From NCBI RefSeq assembly GCF_002591915.1, contig NZ_NIHB01000002.1, positions 124,001 through 188,000 on the forward strand: a stretch of 64,000 bases of DNA, written 5' to 3'. Below the pieces are notes generated by a model. It ran no database searches. It saw only the letters and a list, made by a program, of their open reading frames with translations, and was not told the DNA's origin. Below, piece by piece: positions 16,920 to 26,606 of this stretch. Both the position numbers and the translations under genes were made by a program. This stretch comes from Marinicella litoralis. GTDB lineage: Bacteria > Pseudomonadota > Gammaproteobacteria > Xanthomonadales > Marinicellaceae. Position 1 is the stretch's first letter. Every line of letters starts with the position of its first letter.

Positions 16920-18860
16920 ATGAAAACGCGTTATCCTGTCCATCCAGAATTTGCCACTCATACACTATGTGATAATGATAAATATTTATCTATGTACCAG
17001 CAAAGTATCGAAAACAATGAAGCTTTTTGGGGGCTTCATGGTAAACGTTTGGATTGGATCAAACCTTATATCCAGATTAAGGATGTGTCATTTGATCAGC
17101 AAGATTTGCACATCAAATGGTTTGCCGACGGTCAATTGAATGTCAGTTATAACTGTATAGATCGACATTTACCCACCAAAGCAGATCAAACTGCCATCAT
17201 TTGGGAAGGTGACAACCCAGCCGAATCAAAAAACATCAGTTATGCCGAATTGCATCAAGAAGTTGGTCGCTTTGCCAATACATTGAAGAAGCTTGGTGTC
17301 ATCAAAGGTGATCGGGTGACTTTATACATGCCTATGATTCCCGAAGCGGCTTATGCGATGTTGGCTTGCGCACGTATTGGGGCCATTCATTCTGTGGTGT
17401 TCGGTGGCTTCTCACCTGAAGCTTTGGGTGACAGAATCATTAATTGTAAATCTAAACTGGTGATAACAGCTGATCGAGGCGTTCGTGGTGCCAAATCGAT
17501 TGGCTTAAAGGCCAATGTGGATAAAGCGACAAAAAAAGCAGGCGTCAAAGATTATCTGGAGTCAGTTTTAGTCATTAAGACGGCTGATCACGAAGTGGAT
17601 TGGTATGACCATGACCACTGGTACCATGAAGTCAGCCAATCTGTTGACACATTCTGTGAGCCAGCGATCATGAATGCCGAAGACCCTTTGTTCATCCTTT
17701 ACACTTCAGGTTCAACGGGACAGCCCAAAGGCGTGCTACATACATCCGGCGGCTACCTGTTGTATGCATCAATGACCCATGAATATGTATTTGATATCCA
17801 ACCGGGCGATGTCTATTGGTGCACTGCTGATGTGGGCTGGATCACCGGACACAGTTATGTGGTTTATGGACCATTGGCCAATGGCGGCACCACATTGATG
17901 TTTGAAGGGGTTCCTAATTACCCAGATCACAGTCGATTTTGGCAAATTTGTGACAAGCACCAAGTGAATATTTGTTACACCGCACCCACCGCCATTCGAG
18001 CCCTGATGAAAGAAGGCGATGAACCGGTAAAATCCACATCAAGAAAATCATTGCGGGTTTTAGGTTCAGTTGGTGAACCGATCAATCCCGAAGCATGGAA
18101 ATGGTATTACGAAGTGGTTGGCGAAGCGCGTTCACCCATTGTAGACACATGGTGGCAAACTGAAACTGGCGGCATCATGATCAGTCCATTACCTGGCGCC
18201 ACAGCATTAAAACCCGGTTCTGCGACCAGGCCATTTTTTGGCATCAAACCGGCCCTGCTGGATAACGAAGGCAATGAACTCAATGGCGTGGCTTCCGGCA
18301 ATCTGGTCATTACCGATTCTTGGCCGGGTCAAATGCGCACAGTTTATGGTGACCATGCAAGATTCTATACCACCTATTTTGCAGCTTTTAAAAATGTCTA
18401 TACCACAGGTGATGGGGCCAAACGTGATGAAGATGGTTACTACTGGATCACTGGCCGTACCGATGATGTGCTTAATGTTTCAGGACACCGCATGGGAACC
18501 GCTGAGGTTGAAAGCGCCTTGGTTGCCCATCCGGCCGTGGCGGAGGCTGCCGTTGTTGGATACCCGCATGACATCAAAGGCCAAGGCATTTATGCTTATG
18601 TGACATTGGTCAATGGCATGGCGGAAAGTGAAACGCTCCTTTCAGAGTTGGTTAACTGGGTCAGAAGTGAGATCGGTCCCATTGCCACTCCTGATAAAAT
18701 TCAATGGGCACCTGGACTGCCTAAGACGCGTTCGGGAAAAATCATGCGACGTATATTGCGTAAAATAGCCGCCAATGAACATAAAAACTTGGGCGACACA
18801 TCCACTCTGGCAGAACCCGAAGTGGTGGTCAATTTAATCAACAACAGACTCAATAAATAA
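16920..18860 (+). CDS. acs: Acetyl-CoA synthetase
   Basis: Activates acetate to acetyl-CoA via acetyl-AMP. The 646-residue protein has the full adenylate-forming set: [12 protein letters not shown] near residue 260, [28 protein letters not shown], and the C-terminal [11 protein letters not shown]. There the catalytic Lys is residue 607, the site that Pat-type acetyltransferases and CobB control in other bacteria. It is followed by a two-subunit sodium/solute symporter, so the three genes probably form an acetate scavenging unit. Length is normal. Confidence 0.97.
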   Translation: MKTRYPVHPEFATHTLCDNDKYLSMYQQSIENNEAFWGLHGKRLDWIKPYIQIKDVSFDQQDLHIKWFADGQLNVSYNCIDRHLPTKADQTAIIWEGDNPAESKNISYAELHQEVGRFANTLKKLGVIKGDRVTLYMPMIPEAAYAMLACARIGAIHSVVFGGFSPEALGDRIINCKSKLVITADRGVRGAKSIGLKANVDKATKKAGVKDYLESVLVIKTADHEVDWYDHDHWYHEVSQSVDTFCEPAIMNAEDPLFILYTSGSTGQPKGVLHTSGGYLLYASMTHEYVFDIQPGDVYWCTADVGWITGHSYVVYGPLANGGTTLMFEGVPNYPDHSRFWQICDKHQVNICYTAPTAIRALMKEGDEPVKSTSRKSLRVLGSVGEPINPEAWKWYYEVVGEARSPIVDTWWQTETGGIMISPLPGATALKPGSATRPFFGIKPALLDNEGNELNGVASGNLVITDSWPGQMRTVYGDHARFYTTYFAAFKNVYTTGDGAKRDEDGYYWITGRTDDVLNVSGHRMGTAEVESALVAHPAVAEAAVVGYPHDIKGQGIYAYVTLVNGMAESETLLSELVNWVRSEIGPIATPDKIQWAPGLPKTRSGKIMRRILRKIAANEHKNLGDTSTLAEPEVVVNLINNRLNK

Positions 18861-18887
18861 ATCCCATTTAACTTAACGAGAAAAAAC

Positions 18888-19145
18888 ATGTCATCAAAAT
18901 CAAACAACTCCGCCTATTGGCATGCCAACCTTAAACTTATGGGCCTCTTGTTAAGTATTTGGTTTCTGGTTTCATTTGTTTGTGGCATCTTGTTGGTGGA
19001 TCAACTCAACCAAATTCAATTCGCCGGTTTTAAACTGGGCTTTTGGATGGCTCAACAAGGCTCGTTGTATGTATTTTTATTGCTGATCTGGATTTACACC
19101 AAGCGCATGCAAGTCCTCGATAAAAAATTTGGCATGGATGAATGA
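18888..19145 (+). CDS. DUF4212 small subunit of sodium/solute symporter
   Basis: An 85-residue membrane protein with two hydrophobic helices (about residues 15-35 and 50-70). The family motif YWHANLKLM is at the N-terminus and YTKRMQVLDKKFG at the C-terminus. DUF4212 proteins are always encoded immediately before a VC_2705-type sodium symporter and are thought to be its small subunit. Here the stop overlaps the symporter start by four bases (ATGA), which supports coupled synthesis. It follows acs by 27 bases. Confidence 0.9.
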   Translation: MSSKSNNSAYWHANLKLMGLLLSIWFLVSFVCGILLVDQLNQIQFAGFKLGFWMAQQGSLYVFLLLIWIYTKRMQVLDKKFGMDE

Positions 19146-20887
19146 TTATGGATTTAGCCTTGTTAACTAAATTATTTGTCGGTTCTTCATTTGCTTTGTA
19201 TATTGGCATTGCAATTTGGTCAAAAGCCAAAAACACAGGTGATTTTTATGTCGCTGGCAAAGGTGTACATCCCATTGCCAATGGCATGGCTACTGCAGCA
19301 GACTGGATGTCAGCGGCTTCATTCATTTCAATGGCTGGTATCATTGCCTTTGCCGGGTATGACGCCTCAGTCTATTTGATGGGATGGACCGGCGGTTACG
19401 TCTTACTCGCCTTATTATTGGCACCTTATTTGCGTAAATTTGGAAAGTTCACTGTACCTGAATTCATTGGTGACCGCTATTATTCTAAAACCGCCAGGAT
19501 TGTCGCCGTGGTGTGTTTAATCATCATTTCATTCACTTATGTGGCAGGACAAATGCGCGGTGTTGGGATTGTATTTTCCAGATTCTTGGAAGTTGAAATC
19601 ATCACTGGCTTGCTTATAGGCATGGGAATTGTATTCTTTTATGCGGTATTGGGTGGCATGAAGGGCATAACTTATACCCAAGTGGCCCAATATTGTGTTT
19701 TGATATTTGCCTATATGGTTCCGGCTGTTTTTATTGCGATTCAAGCCACTGGCAACCCCATTCCCCAGTTGGCATTTGGTAGTGAGGTGGTTGGAGAAAG
19801 CGTACACTTGTTAACCAAACTTGATCAAATCGTCCAAGACCTCGGTTTCACTGCTTACACCGAAGGATCAAAAAGCAGCATTGATGTGTTTTTTATCACT
19901 GCAGCACTGATGGTTGGGACTGCTGGCTTACCTCATGTGATTGTTCGGTTTTTTACCGTTCCCAAAGTATCTGATGCCAGAAAATCAGCTTTCTGGGCTT
20001 TGTTTTTCATCACCATTTTATACACCACAGCCCCAGTGGTCGGCGCATTGGGTCGAATGAATTTGATTGAAACGATTCAACCAGGTGAAGTGGGCACCGC
20101 TTCAGGTAACTTAGAATATGCCAACAAACCCAATTGGTTCACTACATGGGAAAAAACTGGCTTACTGGCATTTGAAGACAAAAATGGCGATGGCCGCATT
20201 CAATACTATAATGACAAGAATCCAAACTTCAAACCGACAGCCGACAGTTATGGATGGCAAGGCAATGAATTAACCGTCGATCGTGACATCATGGTTTTGG
20301 CCAATCCAGAAATTGCCCAACTACCTGATTGGGTCATTGCGTTGATTGCTGCGGGAGGTATTGCTGCGGCTTTATCCACCGCCGCCGGTTTGTTGTTGGT
20401 CATTTCAGCCGCCATATCTCATGATTTAGTCAAAGGGATAATGGTACCAAACATTTCTGAAAAGAAAGAGTTAATGGTTGGTCGTGTGGCAGCAGCTTTT
20501 GCCATAATGGTGGCAGGCTATTTAGGTGCCAACCCGCCTGGGTTTGTCGCCCAAGTGGTGGCCTTGGCCTTTGGCTTAGCAGCGTCTTCATTGTTCCCAG
20601 CCATCCTGATGGGTATATTCAGCAAAAGAGCCAACAAAGCAGGAGCCATTGCTGGCATGATTGTCGGTATAGTATTTACCTTAGGCTACATCATATATTT
20701 CAAAACGCTGCATGTCGAATTCAATAATGCTGACCATTGGTGGTTCGGCATTTCACCTGAAGGCATCGGCACTTTGGGGATGTTGTTGAATTTCCTCGTC
20801 GCTTCAGTGGTCAGTAAATTGACGGCCCCGCCACCGGCTGAAATTCAAGCCTTGGTTGAATCAATTCGGATACCAAAGACCGATTGA
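19142..20887 (+). CDS. Sodium/solute symporter of the VC_2705 type (acetate/monocarboxylate uptake, predicted)
   Basis: A 581-residue SSS-family transporter related to ActP, with about 13 membrane helices. Core motifs include FYVAGKGVHPIANGMATAAD, GGYVLLALLLAPYLRKFG and GLPHVIVRFFTVP. A long hydrophilic loop at residues about 310-390 contains an EF-hand-like loop, DKNGDGRIQYYN, starting at D346; calcium binding is inference. Linked to acs and the DUF4212 subunit, the likely substrate is acetate or another short carboxylate. It converges with a beta-helix gene across only six bases. Confidence 0.9.
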   Translation: MIMDLALLTKLFVGSSFALYIGIAIWSKAKNTGDFYVAGKGVHPIANGMATAADWMSAASFISMAGIIAFAGYDASVYLMGWTGGYVLLALLLAPYLRKFGKFTVPEFIGDRYYSKTARIVAVVCLIIISFTYVAGQMRGVGIVFSRFLEVEIITGLLIGMGIVFFYAVLGGMKGITYTQVAQYCVLIFAYMVPAVFIAIQATGNPIPQLAFGSEVVGESVHLLTKLDQIVQDLGFTAYTEGSKSSIDVFFITAALMVGTAGLPHVIVRFFTVPKVSDARKSAFWALFFITILYTTAPVVGALGRMNLIETIQPGEVGTASGNLEYANKPNWFTTWEKTGLLAFEDKNGDGRIQYYNDKNPNFKPTADSYGWQGNELTVDRDIMVLANPEIAQLPDWVIALIAAGGIAAALSTAAGLLLVISAAISHDLVKGIMVPNISEKKELMVGRVAAAFAIMVAGYLGANPPGFVAQVVALAFGLAASSLFPAILMGIFSKRANKAGAIAGMIVGIVFTLGYIIYFKTLHVEFNNADHWWFGISPEGIGTLGMLLNFLVASVVSKLTAPPPAEIQALVESIRIPKTD

Positions 20888-20893
20888 AACAGT

Positions 20894-22279
20894 TTAAAGC
20901 TCGTTGGATTCCAGGGCAGAAAAATCACTTTTAAATATCAGGTCTGCGACTTCAAAGGCACCAATGTCACATTGGGTATTGATACCACCATGTTGTGGTC
21001 TTGACACGCCCCTGATATCCTTCGGTTCACAAGCCGAAGCTGAACCAGAATTAACATCAGCCACATGCCCACTGTCAATCAAAACACTGCCATCCAATGG
21101 ATATTGCAGCATAAAAAATGAAAACTCAAGTATGTTGAATGAACCATACACGTCACTCAATTCAGGGTCAACTCCTTCTATATTCATAGCCAACTCAGAT
21201 AAATCACAACTTAAATCACTGCTGACAATATGCGCCGGGTCCAATTCCTCACCAAAGTCTTGAATGCCTTGCATCACACCACAATTGGCATTTTCGTTAT
21301 GCGACAAGACTGAATTACGCATCGTTAAAACATGGTTGTTGTTACTACTGAACCGCATGCCATATCTGGTGTTTGTGCTTATATTTGAATTATTGATAAA
21401 TACATTGGCTTGATTGGCGCTTATTCCATCGATGACTGATGATGTTGAGCCGGTCAACTGACCGTTGTCAGCCACCAAAGAGTTCAATACATTGACGGTA
21501 GAATCGACCCCGTTGAGGCTTAATGCAGACAGCAAAAACCCATTGTCTTCATTGGTGTAGTTATGATGTACTGAACTTTTTGATAGGGTAAAACTATCAC
21601 CCACGTGATAAATGCCCGCTCCCCCGGCTCCCAACACAATCGCTGCTGGAATGATGGCCGTGTTGTAACTCACATCCGATGATTCTATCCAAGTTGACTG
21701 AGCCGCACTATAAATGCCAGCGCCAAAAGCCGCTTGATTGAAGGCAACATAAGAATGGATTAAATGAAACTCAGTTACCAGCTCCGCCACATAAACACCA
21801 CCACCACGTCTTTCGTTGACTGCACTGTTTTGGGCATTTCCATGGGTAATTCCGATTCCATAAAATGTAATGTTGCCACCATTTTGTAATTCAAATATGC
21901 GGTCATTGAAAGCAAGACCCGCGGTTATTTGTGGTATTTCTGCAAATGAGGTCACAGGGGTTTCAGGATCAACAATTGACAAGGTTAAAGTGTCCCTGAT
22001 ATCCAAATCATTCACCTGTTCACTGTCGACACCTGCATCAACCAAGTTCAATGTGAATATTTCATTTCTCGGCAAGTAAATAACATCATCGGTGGCAAAA
22101 CGATTGGTTTGCATAATGGCTGCACGCAATGAACAGTGGCCATTGATGTCTTCGCAAAGACCGTCAATGACATCCACATCAATGGTATCCTCAGTGGTAT
22201 CAACGGTGAATTCCAAAGCCGTGGCCTGTTTGCCTAAAATCAAACAAAAAATAAATACGCTCAGCTTCATGTCATTCAC
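20894..22279 (-). CDS. Secreted parallel beta-helix protein (CSLREA-type)
   Basis: A 461-residue exported protein with a signal peptide (LILGKQATA) and the start of a CSLREA-type domain, EDINGHCSLRAAIMQTNR, at about residues 43-60. The rest is Asn/Gly/Ser-rich with repeated short strands (FYGIGITHG, GGGVYVAEL, GAGIYSAA), typical of right-handed beta-helices of polymorphic outer-membrane proteins. It ends in DLIFKSDFSALESNEL, a variant of the tail seen on two other secreted proteins here. Function is unknown; adhesion or a surface role is possible. Its ATG overlaps the previous gene's stop (ATGA), so the two form one operon. Confidence 0.75.
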   Translation of the reverse strand: MNDMKLSVFIFCLILGKQATALEFTVDTTEDTIDVDVIDGLCEDINGHCSLRAAIMQTNRFATDDVIYLPRNEIFTLNLVDAGVDSEQVNDLDIRDTLTLSIVDPETPVTSFAEIPQITAGLAFNDRIFELQNGGNITFYGIGITHGNAQNSAVNERRGGGVYVAELVTEFHLIHSYVAFNQAAFGAGIYSAAQSTWIESSDVSYNTAIIPAAIVLGAGGAGIYHVGDSFTLSKSSVHHNYTNEDNGFLLSALSLNGVDSTVNVLNSLVADNGQLTGSTSSVIDGISANQANVFINNSNISTNTRYGMRFSSNNNHVLTMRNSVLSHNENANCGVMQGIQDFGEELDPAHIVSSDLSCDLSELAMNIEGVDPELSDVYGSFNILEFSFFMLQYPLDGSVLIDSGHVADVNSGSASACEPKDIRGVSRPQHGGINTQCDIGAFEVADLIFKSDFSALESNEL

Positions 22280-24204
22280 CTGGCCAAAATATTTTCAAAA
22301 CCATCTATGAAGATGATGTCGTTAACATAGCTTTCATCGGCACCCGCATCATGAAAAGCACCTATACCATGGGCATTTTGTGGGTCATCCCACCCCCTAT
22401 TTTCTGTATCAATATCCAAGGCATTCAACATCGCAATGTCATCACACAGATCAATGGCTGGTGAAATGGGATTGAGGTGAAAATTCCCACCCAATCGATC
22501 AAAAAATTGTGGATCTGCCACCAAAACACCTGAACCACTGAATGAACTGCTTTCATGAGCCAAAATACAGTTGACGAGCAAAGTGCCGCTGACTGGACCA
22601 AATAAGTCACCTGACCCTGGGTCATGAACAATTGAATTGAGTAAATTCAATGAAGAATCGGAAGCCACTCCAATATCAAACACCGAGCCTTGCAAACTAT
22701 TATCTGCCAGGGTTGAATGTCTGATTGTTATTTCTGCACCCAATGAAGCCCTGACCACACTGAAATCTGAAAAACCATCATTACCATCATCACCATTGTC
22801 ATCGAAAATTGACCCCTCCACTGTCACCTGGGCCGTTTCACCAGTGGCATTTATCGCCGTACCAACGTCTGCGCGATTTTCCTCAAAGTAAACTTGACTG
22901 ACGGTTAATTGTCCGCCATCAACATAAAAAGCACCGCCCAAACCAGTGTCTGTTCCTGAAGAATTATCTATAATCAAATTACACCGATCCGGTGTCCAAC
23001 ATGTACCCACCCTCCGTTCAATCACCACTACACTGCTGGCATCAATGAATCCACCACCGCCGTCTTCCCTGGCTGAATTACTGGTCATGTACAAACCGTT
23101 GGCATAAAAATGGTTGGGATTTGCAGACTGTGCCATAAAAAAACCACCACCATTGCCTGCTAAACCAGCAGAGTTGCCTGATTGGTTGCCAGATAAATGT
23201 ATCGGTACTTGATTCGAACCCAAACAACTTGAACCATCACACATCCTTTGACCAAACAAAAACAACTCACTACCATTGAATAAGTACGCACCACCTCCAT
23301 TTGAAGCACTGTTGTTATTGAAAATACCGGAAACGAATGTCAATGCGTCATAGAACAGCTCCGAATACATGGAAACCACACAACCATTGCGCAGGTAAAC
23401 ACCACCGCCCAGATTTCCGTCGTTGTTATTAATCAGGCTCATGCCAGCCAGTACAATACTTGCTGGGCCTTCACAGCTTAATCCACCGCCAATACTGGGA
23501 GAATCATTGTCTTGAATAACCACTTCCCGTCCCGTCACGGTGATGGCTCCAGCGCCCGCATTTATATTGACACCAGCACCGGATGGTCCGTTGTTGTTAC
23601 GAATAACCACACGCAGCATTTGTAAATCAACCGCCGCTAGGTCAACTGAGAGGCCGCCACCAAATTTGGGGAAAACAGAAGTGCCTCCTTCTAAACTTAA
23701 ATTTTCTAGGCGAATTTGTTGTACGGCATCAGCACCACTGATGTAAATTACTGGCTCCATCAAAGCACTGCCATCAATCAATGCGAAGTGACTAAAGACT
23801 TGAAGGTTAATATCGGCATCTGCACAGTCGGCAAAACCACCCCGAAGGGCAATGGATTGATTGTCCAGAATTATATTTTCTTGATAGCTACCATTCGATG
23901 CAATCCTGACTTCTGAAGCACCCGATTGAATGGCTGCTTGAATCCCGACCACAGTTGAATCAAAATCACAGGCAGCATCCGCCCCGATGGTGACAAATCC
24001 ACCTTGCTCAGTTGAGTTGATTGATTGGGAAACTGATTCAAATGCTTGGTACAAAGCCAGATCATGACTGATTCTGCTTTGAACTTTTCCAGATGATGCA
24101 AGTAAAACATGAGGACCACATAAACAAAAAAACATAACCCAAGGCTTTGATACTGATTTACACAATCCGCTGAAACATACTGCTGCCAACACATTCGTTT
24201 TCAT
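22276..24204 (-). CDS. Secreted parallel beta-helix protein, first gene of the pair
   Basis: A 642-residue exported protein. The N-terminal signal region spans roughly residues 1-37. A polymorphic outer-membrane-type beta-helix follows from about residue 65: ASEVRIASNGSYQENIIL, GGGLSVDLAAV, GGGVYLRNGC, GGGAYLFNG, GGGGFIDAS. Its C-terminus is DIIFIDGFENILAR, close to the metallopeptidase tail at 60064. The start has GGAGAGGG just upstream on the minus strand. A winged-helix regulator gene lies 118 bases upstream, separated by phased TGATGA repeats. Function unknown. Confidence 0.75.
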   Translation of the reverse strand: MKTNVLAAVCFSGLCKSVSKPWVMFFCLCGPHVLLASSGKVQSRISHDLALYQAFESVSQSINSTEQGGFVTIGADAACDFDSTVVGIQAAIQSGASEVRIASNGSYQENIILDNQSIALRGGFADCADADINLQVFSHFALIDGSALMEPVIYISGADAVQQIRLENLSLEGGTSVFPKFGGGLSVDLAAVDLQMLRVVIRNNNGPSGAGVNINAGAGAITVTGREVVIQDNDSPSIGGGLSCEGPASIVLAGMSLINNNDGNLGGGVYLRNGCVVSMYSELFYDALTFVSGIFNNNSASNGGGAYLFNGSELFLFGQRMCDGSSCLGSNQVPIHLSGNQSGNSAGLAGNGGGFFMAQSANPNHFYANGLYMTSNSAREDGGGGFIDASSVVVIERRVGTCWTPDRCNLIIDNSSGTDTGLGGAFYVDGGQLTVSQVYFEENRADVGTAINATGETAQVTVEGSIFDDNGDDGNDGFSDFSVVRASLGAEITIRHSTLADNSLQGSVFDIGVASDSSLNLLNSIVHDPGSGDLFGPVSGTLLVNCILAHESSSFSGSGVLVADPQFFDRLGGNFHLNPISPAIDLCDDIAMLNALDIDTENRGWDDPQNAHGIGAFHDAGADESYVNDIIFIDGFENILAR

Positions 24205-24263
24205 GCCCTCTCCTGATTAAATATTTATTCAATACTTCATCATAGTAAATCAGCAAATAATTA

Positions 24264-24293
24264 CATGATGAATTCATGATGATTGGCTGATGA
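24264..24293. promoter_or_regulatory. Three TGATGA repeats at 11-bp period upstream of the beta-helix operon
   Basis: TGATGA occurs at 24266, 24277 and 24288, exactly 11 bp apart; the first two units are longer (CATGATGA). OmpR/PhoB-type winged-helix proteins typically bind direct repeats on one helix face at 10-11 bp. The adjacent gene at 24323-26275 encodes such a protein. The site lies about 60-90 bp before the beta-helix start codon at 24204. Confidence 0.5.
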
Positions 24294-24322
24294 TGGCGTG
24301 CAATGCCAATTTGGCTTTTATG

Positions 24323-26275
24323 TCAATCAGGTGTTGTTAATTCAGTAATGGTAGCTATTTCAGGTTCTAGGTTAAATTGTTTGGCAAAAGCAATGTGCCT
24401 TTGACTGGCTTGTTTAACAATGTCAGAAAACTGTTGGGTATTTTTGATGCCATGTAGGGCGGGATCTTGTAAAAAATAATTCGCTGGAAAGAATCCTTGA
24501 TTCACTGAAGTTTGTAAATATTTAAGGGCCATTTCATCGGCGCCAGCCAAAGCATAAAGTTGCACCAATTTATAGGTCATTTCACCATCGCTGTGATTTT
24601 TTTCAATGCGTTGATCAACTATTTTATTGACAAGATTTATGGCATTTGAATAACCTTGCTCAATAACAAATAACAAGGCCTGTGACAGTTGACTGAATAA
24701 ATCAGGTGATTTTCTACCTACGACCTCATTCAATATGGCTTTGGCCTCTTCAACATGGCCTGATAAATACAGATTCAAGCTTCGATAGTAATCATGGTAG
24801 GCATTTCCAGTTACGGCAAGTAAGGCCAGGTGCTCTTTATACCGATTTTGGTACAGCAATGTATTGGGAGCTTGGTTGATGGGTTTTTGACTGAAGAAGA
24901 ATGGATCCAGCTGTAAAATCCTGTCTATGTACTCACTGGCAAGCTTAAGAAAACCAGCGAACCTTAGCCCATAAACAATACGGTTAATTGCATGAGGGTC
25001 ATCCCAACTGCCTTCTCGGGCTATCTGATAAGCCTTTTCAACTTGATTTGACTCAACCAAAATGGTATTTATTCCGATGGCCATTGGACTGTATGAATTG
25101 GGTGCCAAGCGCTCAACCTTTTCAGCCATCGCTAAGGCTTTTTGGTGGTAATCGATGGAGTCTCCACAAACCCAGACCCGTTTAAAATAATTAGCGAACA
25201 ATTGATAATAAGCGTAAGCAAATTCATCATCACGTTCGACGGCTTTGAGTAACAATTTTTCAGCTCGTTGCAAGTCCTCGCATTGATCAGCTCGAGACAT
25301 GTGATGTGCCGCAATAACCAACCGATAAGCTTCAAAATCACTCGTTTCATTGTCACCATTGTCTTTAACAACCACGCCTGGTTTAATGATTTGAATGATG
25401 CTTCTTACTGTGACCTTCCGTTGTTTATATAATTCGCTGAGTTCTTGAGCGTTTTTGGGAAATGAAAATGAAAATGCACCCAGTGAAATTGGGGTTAATT
25501 GTCCACTGATGTCTTTCTTAAATAAATTTAGATGTAATTTAATTTGTTGCTCAGAGACCGATTCAACAAAGCCTTGGATCATAAAGTTTGATCGGGTGGC
25601 TCTTTGTATGGCCCAGACATCATCCAGCTGATCACTCATGCTGACCAAACTGTCAGGGTGAATCACTTTCATATTCAAGTTCAATGCCAATTGATGGGTT
25701 AAATAATCAATCAATGACTGTACCAACATCGACAATTCTTCATTACCTGACTCCACATCGATGGGTAACACCGAAACTATTGGATATAAATTTGGTTTTG
25801 ATTGCGGCGCACCATTCCCAGAAGTATTTAAGTTTGGATTAGCTTGGAAAAAAAACACATTGCCGAAGAATAACACCATGGTAAGCAAGACCGCAGTCAA
25901 TAAAACTTTTAGAATGTTTTTAACAGATGGTCGTTCAGTAAAAACTGGATGATCCTCGTGGCTTTTTGCCATTTTTTCAATGGGCTCAATGAATTGGTAG
26001 CCTTTGCCACGAACCGTTCGAATGTGAGAGTTTTGATGATTTTTATCATCCAAAAGCTTACGCAATTCATAAATAATACGGGTAATGACATGGTCAGTGA
26101 CTGGTCTCCCATGCCAAATTTCAATTAACAACTCATCTTTGGTAACCACCCGCTCACGGTTTTCAATCAACAACAATAAAGTGTTGAAAACCTGAGGTTC
26201 TATTTCAATCTCTTGATTATTTTTAAACAATCGAACTGAAGCAGGATCAAGTTGATACGAACCGAATTTAATCAT
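24323..26275 (-). CDS. Membrane-anchored winged-helix regulator with TPR-like periplasmic domain (CadC type)
   Basis: A 650-residue one-component regulator. Residues 1-100 are an OmpR/PhoB-type DNA-binding domain (DELLIEIWHGRPVTDHVITR, RTVRGKGYQFI). Residues about 120-144 are a single membrane helix, and the rest is periplasmic with helical repeats of TPR character (AYAYYQLFANYFKRVW, AEKVERLAPNSYSPMAI). CadC, ToxR and many TPR regulators share this plan. It probably senses an envelope signal and controls the downstream beta-helix pair; only proximity and the phased repeats support that. The ligand is unknown. Confidence 0.85.
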   Translation of the reverse strand: MIKFGSYQLDPASVRLFKNNQEIEIEPQVFNTLLLLIENRERVVTKDELLIEIWHGRPVTDHVITRIIYELRKLLDDKNHQNSHIRTVRGKGYQFIEPIEKMAKSHEDHPVFTERPSVKNILKVLLTAVLLTMVLFFGNVFFFQANPNLNTSGNGAPQSKPNLYPIVSVLPIDVESGNEELSMLVQSLIDYLTHQLALNLNMKVIHPDSLVSMSDQLDDVWAIQRATRSNFMIQGFVESVSEQQIKLHLNLFKKDISGQLTPISLGAFSFSFPKNAQELSELYKQRKVTVRSIIQIIKPGVVVKDNGDNETSDFEAYRLVIAAHHMSRADQCEDLQRAEKLLLKAVERDDEFAYAYYQLFANYFKRVWVCGDSIDYHQKALAMAEKVERLAPNSYSPMAIGINTILVESNQVEKAYQIAREGSWDDPHAINRIVYGLRFAGFLKLASEYIDRILQLDPFFFSQKPINQAPNTLLYQNRYKEHLALLAVTGNAYHDYYRSLNLYLSGHVEEAKAILNEVVGRKSPDLFSQLSQALLFVIEQGYSNAINLVNKIVDQRIEKNHSDGEMTYKLVQLYALAGADEMALKYLQTSVNQGFFPANYFLQDPALHGIKNTQQFSDIVKQASQRHIAFAKQFNLEPEIATITELTTPD

Positions 26276-26606
26276 TGTTATGTATTAATAATCTCAAGTG
26301 GGTGGTTACTACAGTCATTATTTTATCGTTTATTCGCAGTCGATGTTGTAGATTATTTTGTTGGCTGTTATTTTTTGATATTCCTGTGTAATTTAAAAAG
26401 ACAGTATCGATGCGATTAGCAATGACTTAACTCGCTTGAATCCAATGCACTGCATACAAAATGCCTGCATGGTTCTGTCAGACCGTTTTGCTGAGAAATA
26501 CATGATTCAGTAGGCCGCTTAAAACAATCAATCATGACTTTTGACGGATTGATGAATTACTTTGATATGATAGATTCATTGTCAATAATTTAAAAGAGGA
26601 AATTCA
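26276..26606. other. Intergenic region between the regulator and the Asp-box gene
   Basis: A divergent 331-bp gap that must hold promoters for both neighbours. The only good candidate I find is TTGACG (26541) and TATGAT (26566) facing the plus-strand gene, listed separately. I see no open frame of interest, no tRNA and no strong hairpin. Confidence 0.5.
26541..26571 (+). promoter_or_regulatory. Candidate promoter of the Asp-box protein gene
   Basis: TTGACG (26541-26546) and TATGAT (26566-26571) are near-consensus boxes, but the 19-bp spacer is longer than ideal. A clear ribosome binding site, AGAGGA, lies seven bases before the ATG at 26607. Confidence 0.4.
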
